Assembly (NCBI GenBank): GCA_945952415.1
Contig: CAMFIF010000015.1
Coordinates: 35,529 to 99,528 of the forward strand
DNA length: 64,000 bases
Reading direction: 5' to 3'
Source of the DNA: an uncultured Rhizobium sp.
GTDB taxonomy: Bacteria; Pseudomonadota; Alphaproteobacteria; Rhizobiales; Rhizobiaceae
The notes under the pieces are model-generated. The model did not search any database. It was not told the origin of the DNA and saw only the letters and a list, made by a program, of their open reading frames with translations. The position numbers were made by a program, and so were the translations under genes. Shown here piece by piece: positions 63,687 through 64,000 of the stretch (position 1 is the first letter of the stretch; each line of letters begins with the position of its first letter).

Positions 63687-64000
63687 CCGTGGCGTCCAGC
63701 CGTCCTGTTCCCTGATGTCACAGATCGCAAGATGTGCCCCCTTATGAGGAGCAAGTCAAATCACGAGAGAGGCGCATGCCCGCTTTCCACGGGCGCGCGA
63801 AGGGATGCTCCATGACCTTTCTATACGGCACATTTGCGGCAGCCATGGCTCTAAGGCGGGCCCGGGGTGTGGGGGCGCATGGTAAAGGAAGGGTTAAGGG
63901 CCGGAAAGCGCGGCTCGAAAACGGGAAGCACTATATAACCTATACAAAACAACCACTTATCATTTTGTATGAATTTTTTATGGGAATGGGTGTTGACTGT

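Overview
The window is Rhizobiales-type alphaproteobacterial chromosome (cpdR, lysA, argH, etfAB, lysC, ptsP, prfA-prmC, clpB) interrupted by a ~32 kb genomic island. The island sits at the 3' end of a tRNA-Leu(CAA) gene (18182-18266) and ends at an imperfect copy of the tRNA 3' end near 50475-50499. It carries a P4-type integrase, a LysR-linked metabolic cluster, a four-gene restriction-like module (PUA-Mrr nuclease, MmeI-like methyltransferase, DEFH helicase, GIY-YIG protein), a DUF3883 + DUF429-like gene pair, a complete type I-E CRISPR-Cas locus with 81 repeats and 80 spacers, and a second tyrosine recombinase with two excisionase-like genes. The most interesting signal is in the cas3-cse1 intergenic region. 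A degenerate two-repeat mini-CRISPR begins 5 nt after the cas3 stop codon. Its guide matches, at positions 1-17 with one mismatch at position 12 (a position type I-E Cascade flips out), a protospacer ~40 bp downstream. That protospacer has a perfect AAG PAM and overlaps the predicted -35 box of the cse1-cas operon promoter. This fits a CreR/CreA-like crRNA-resembling autorepressor RNA. The array also holds related spacer groups, including three spacers against codons for a DNA methyltransferase motif-I region ((V/I)TPPGGVVLDP) and a pair that differ only synonymously.
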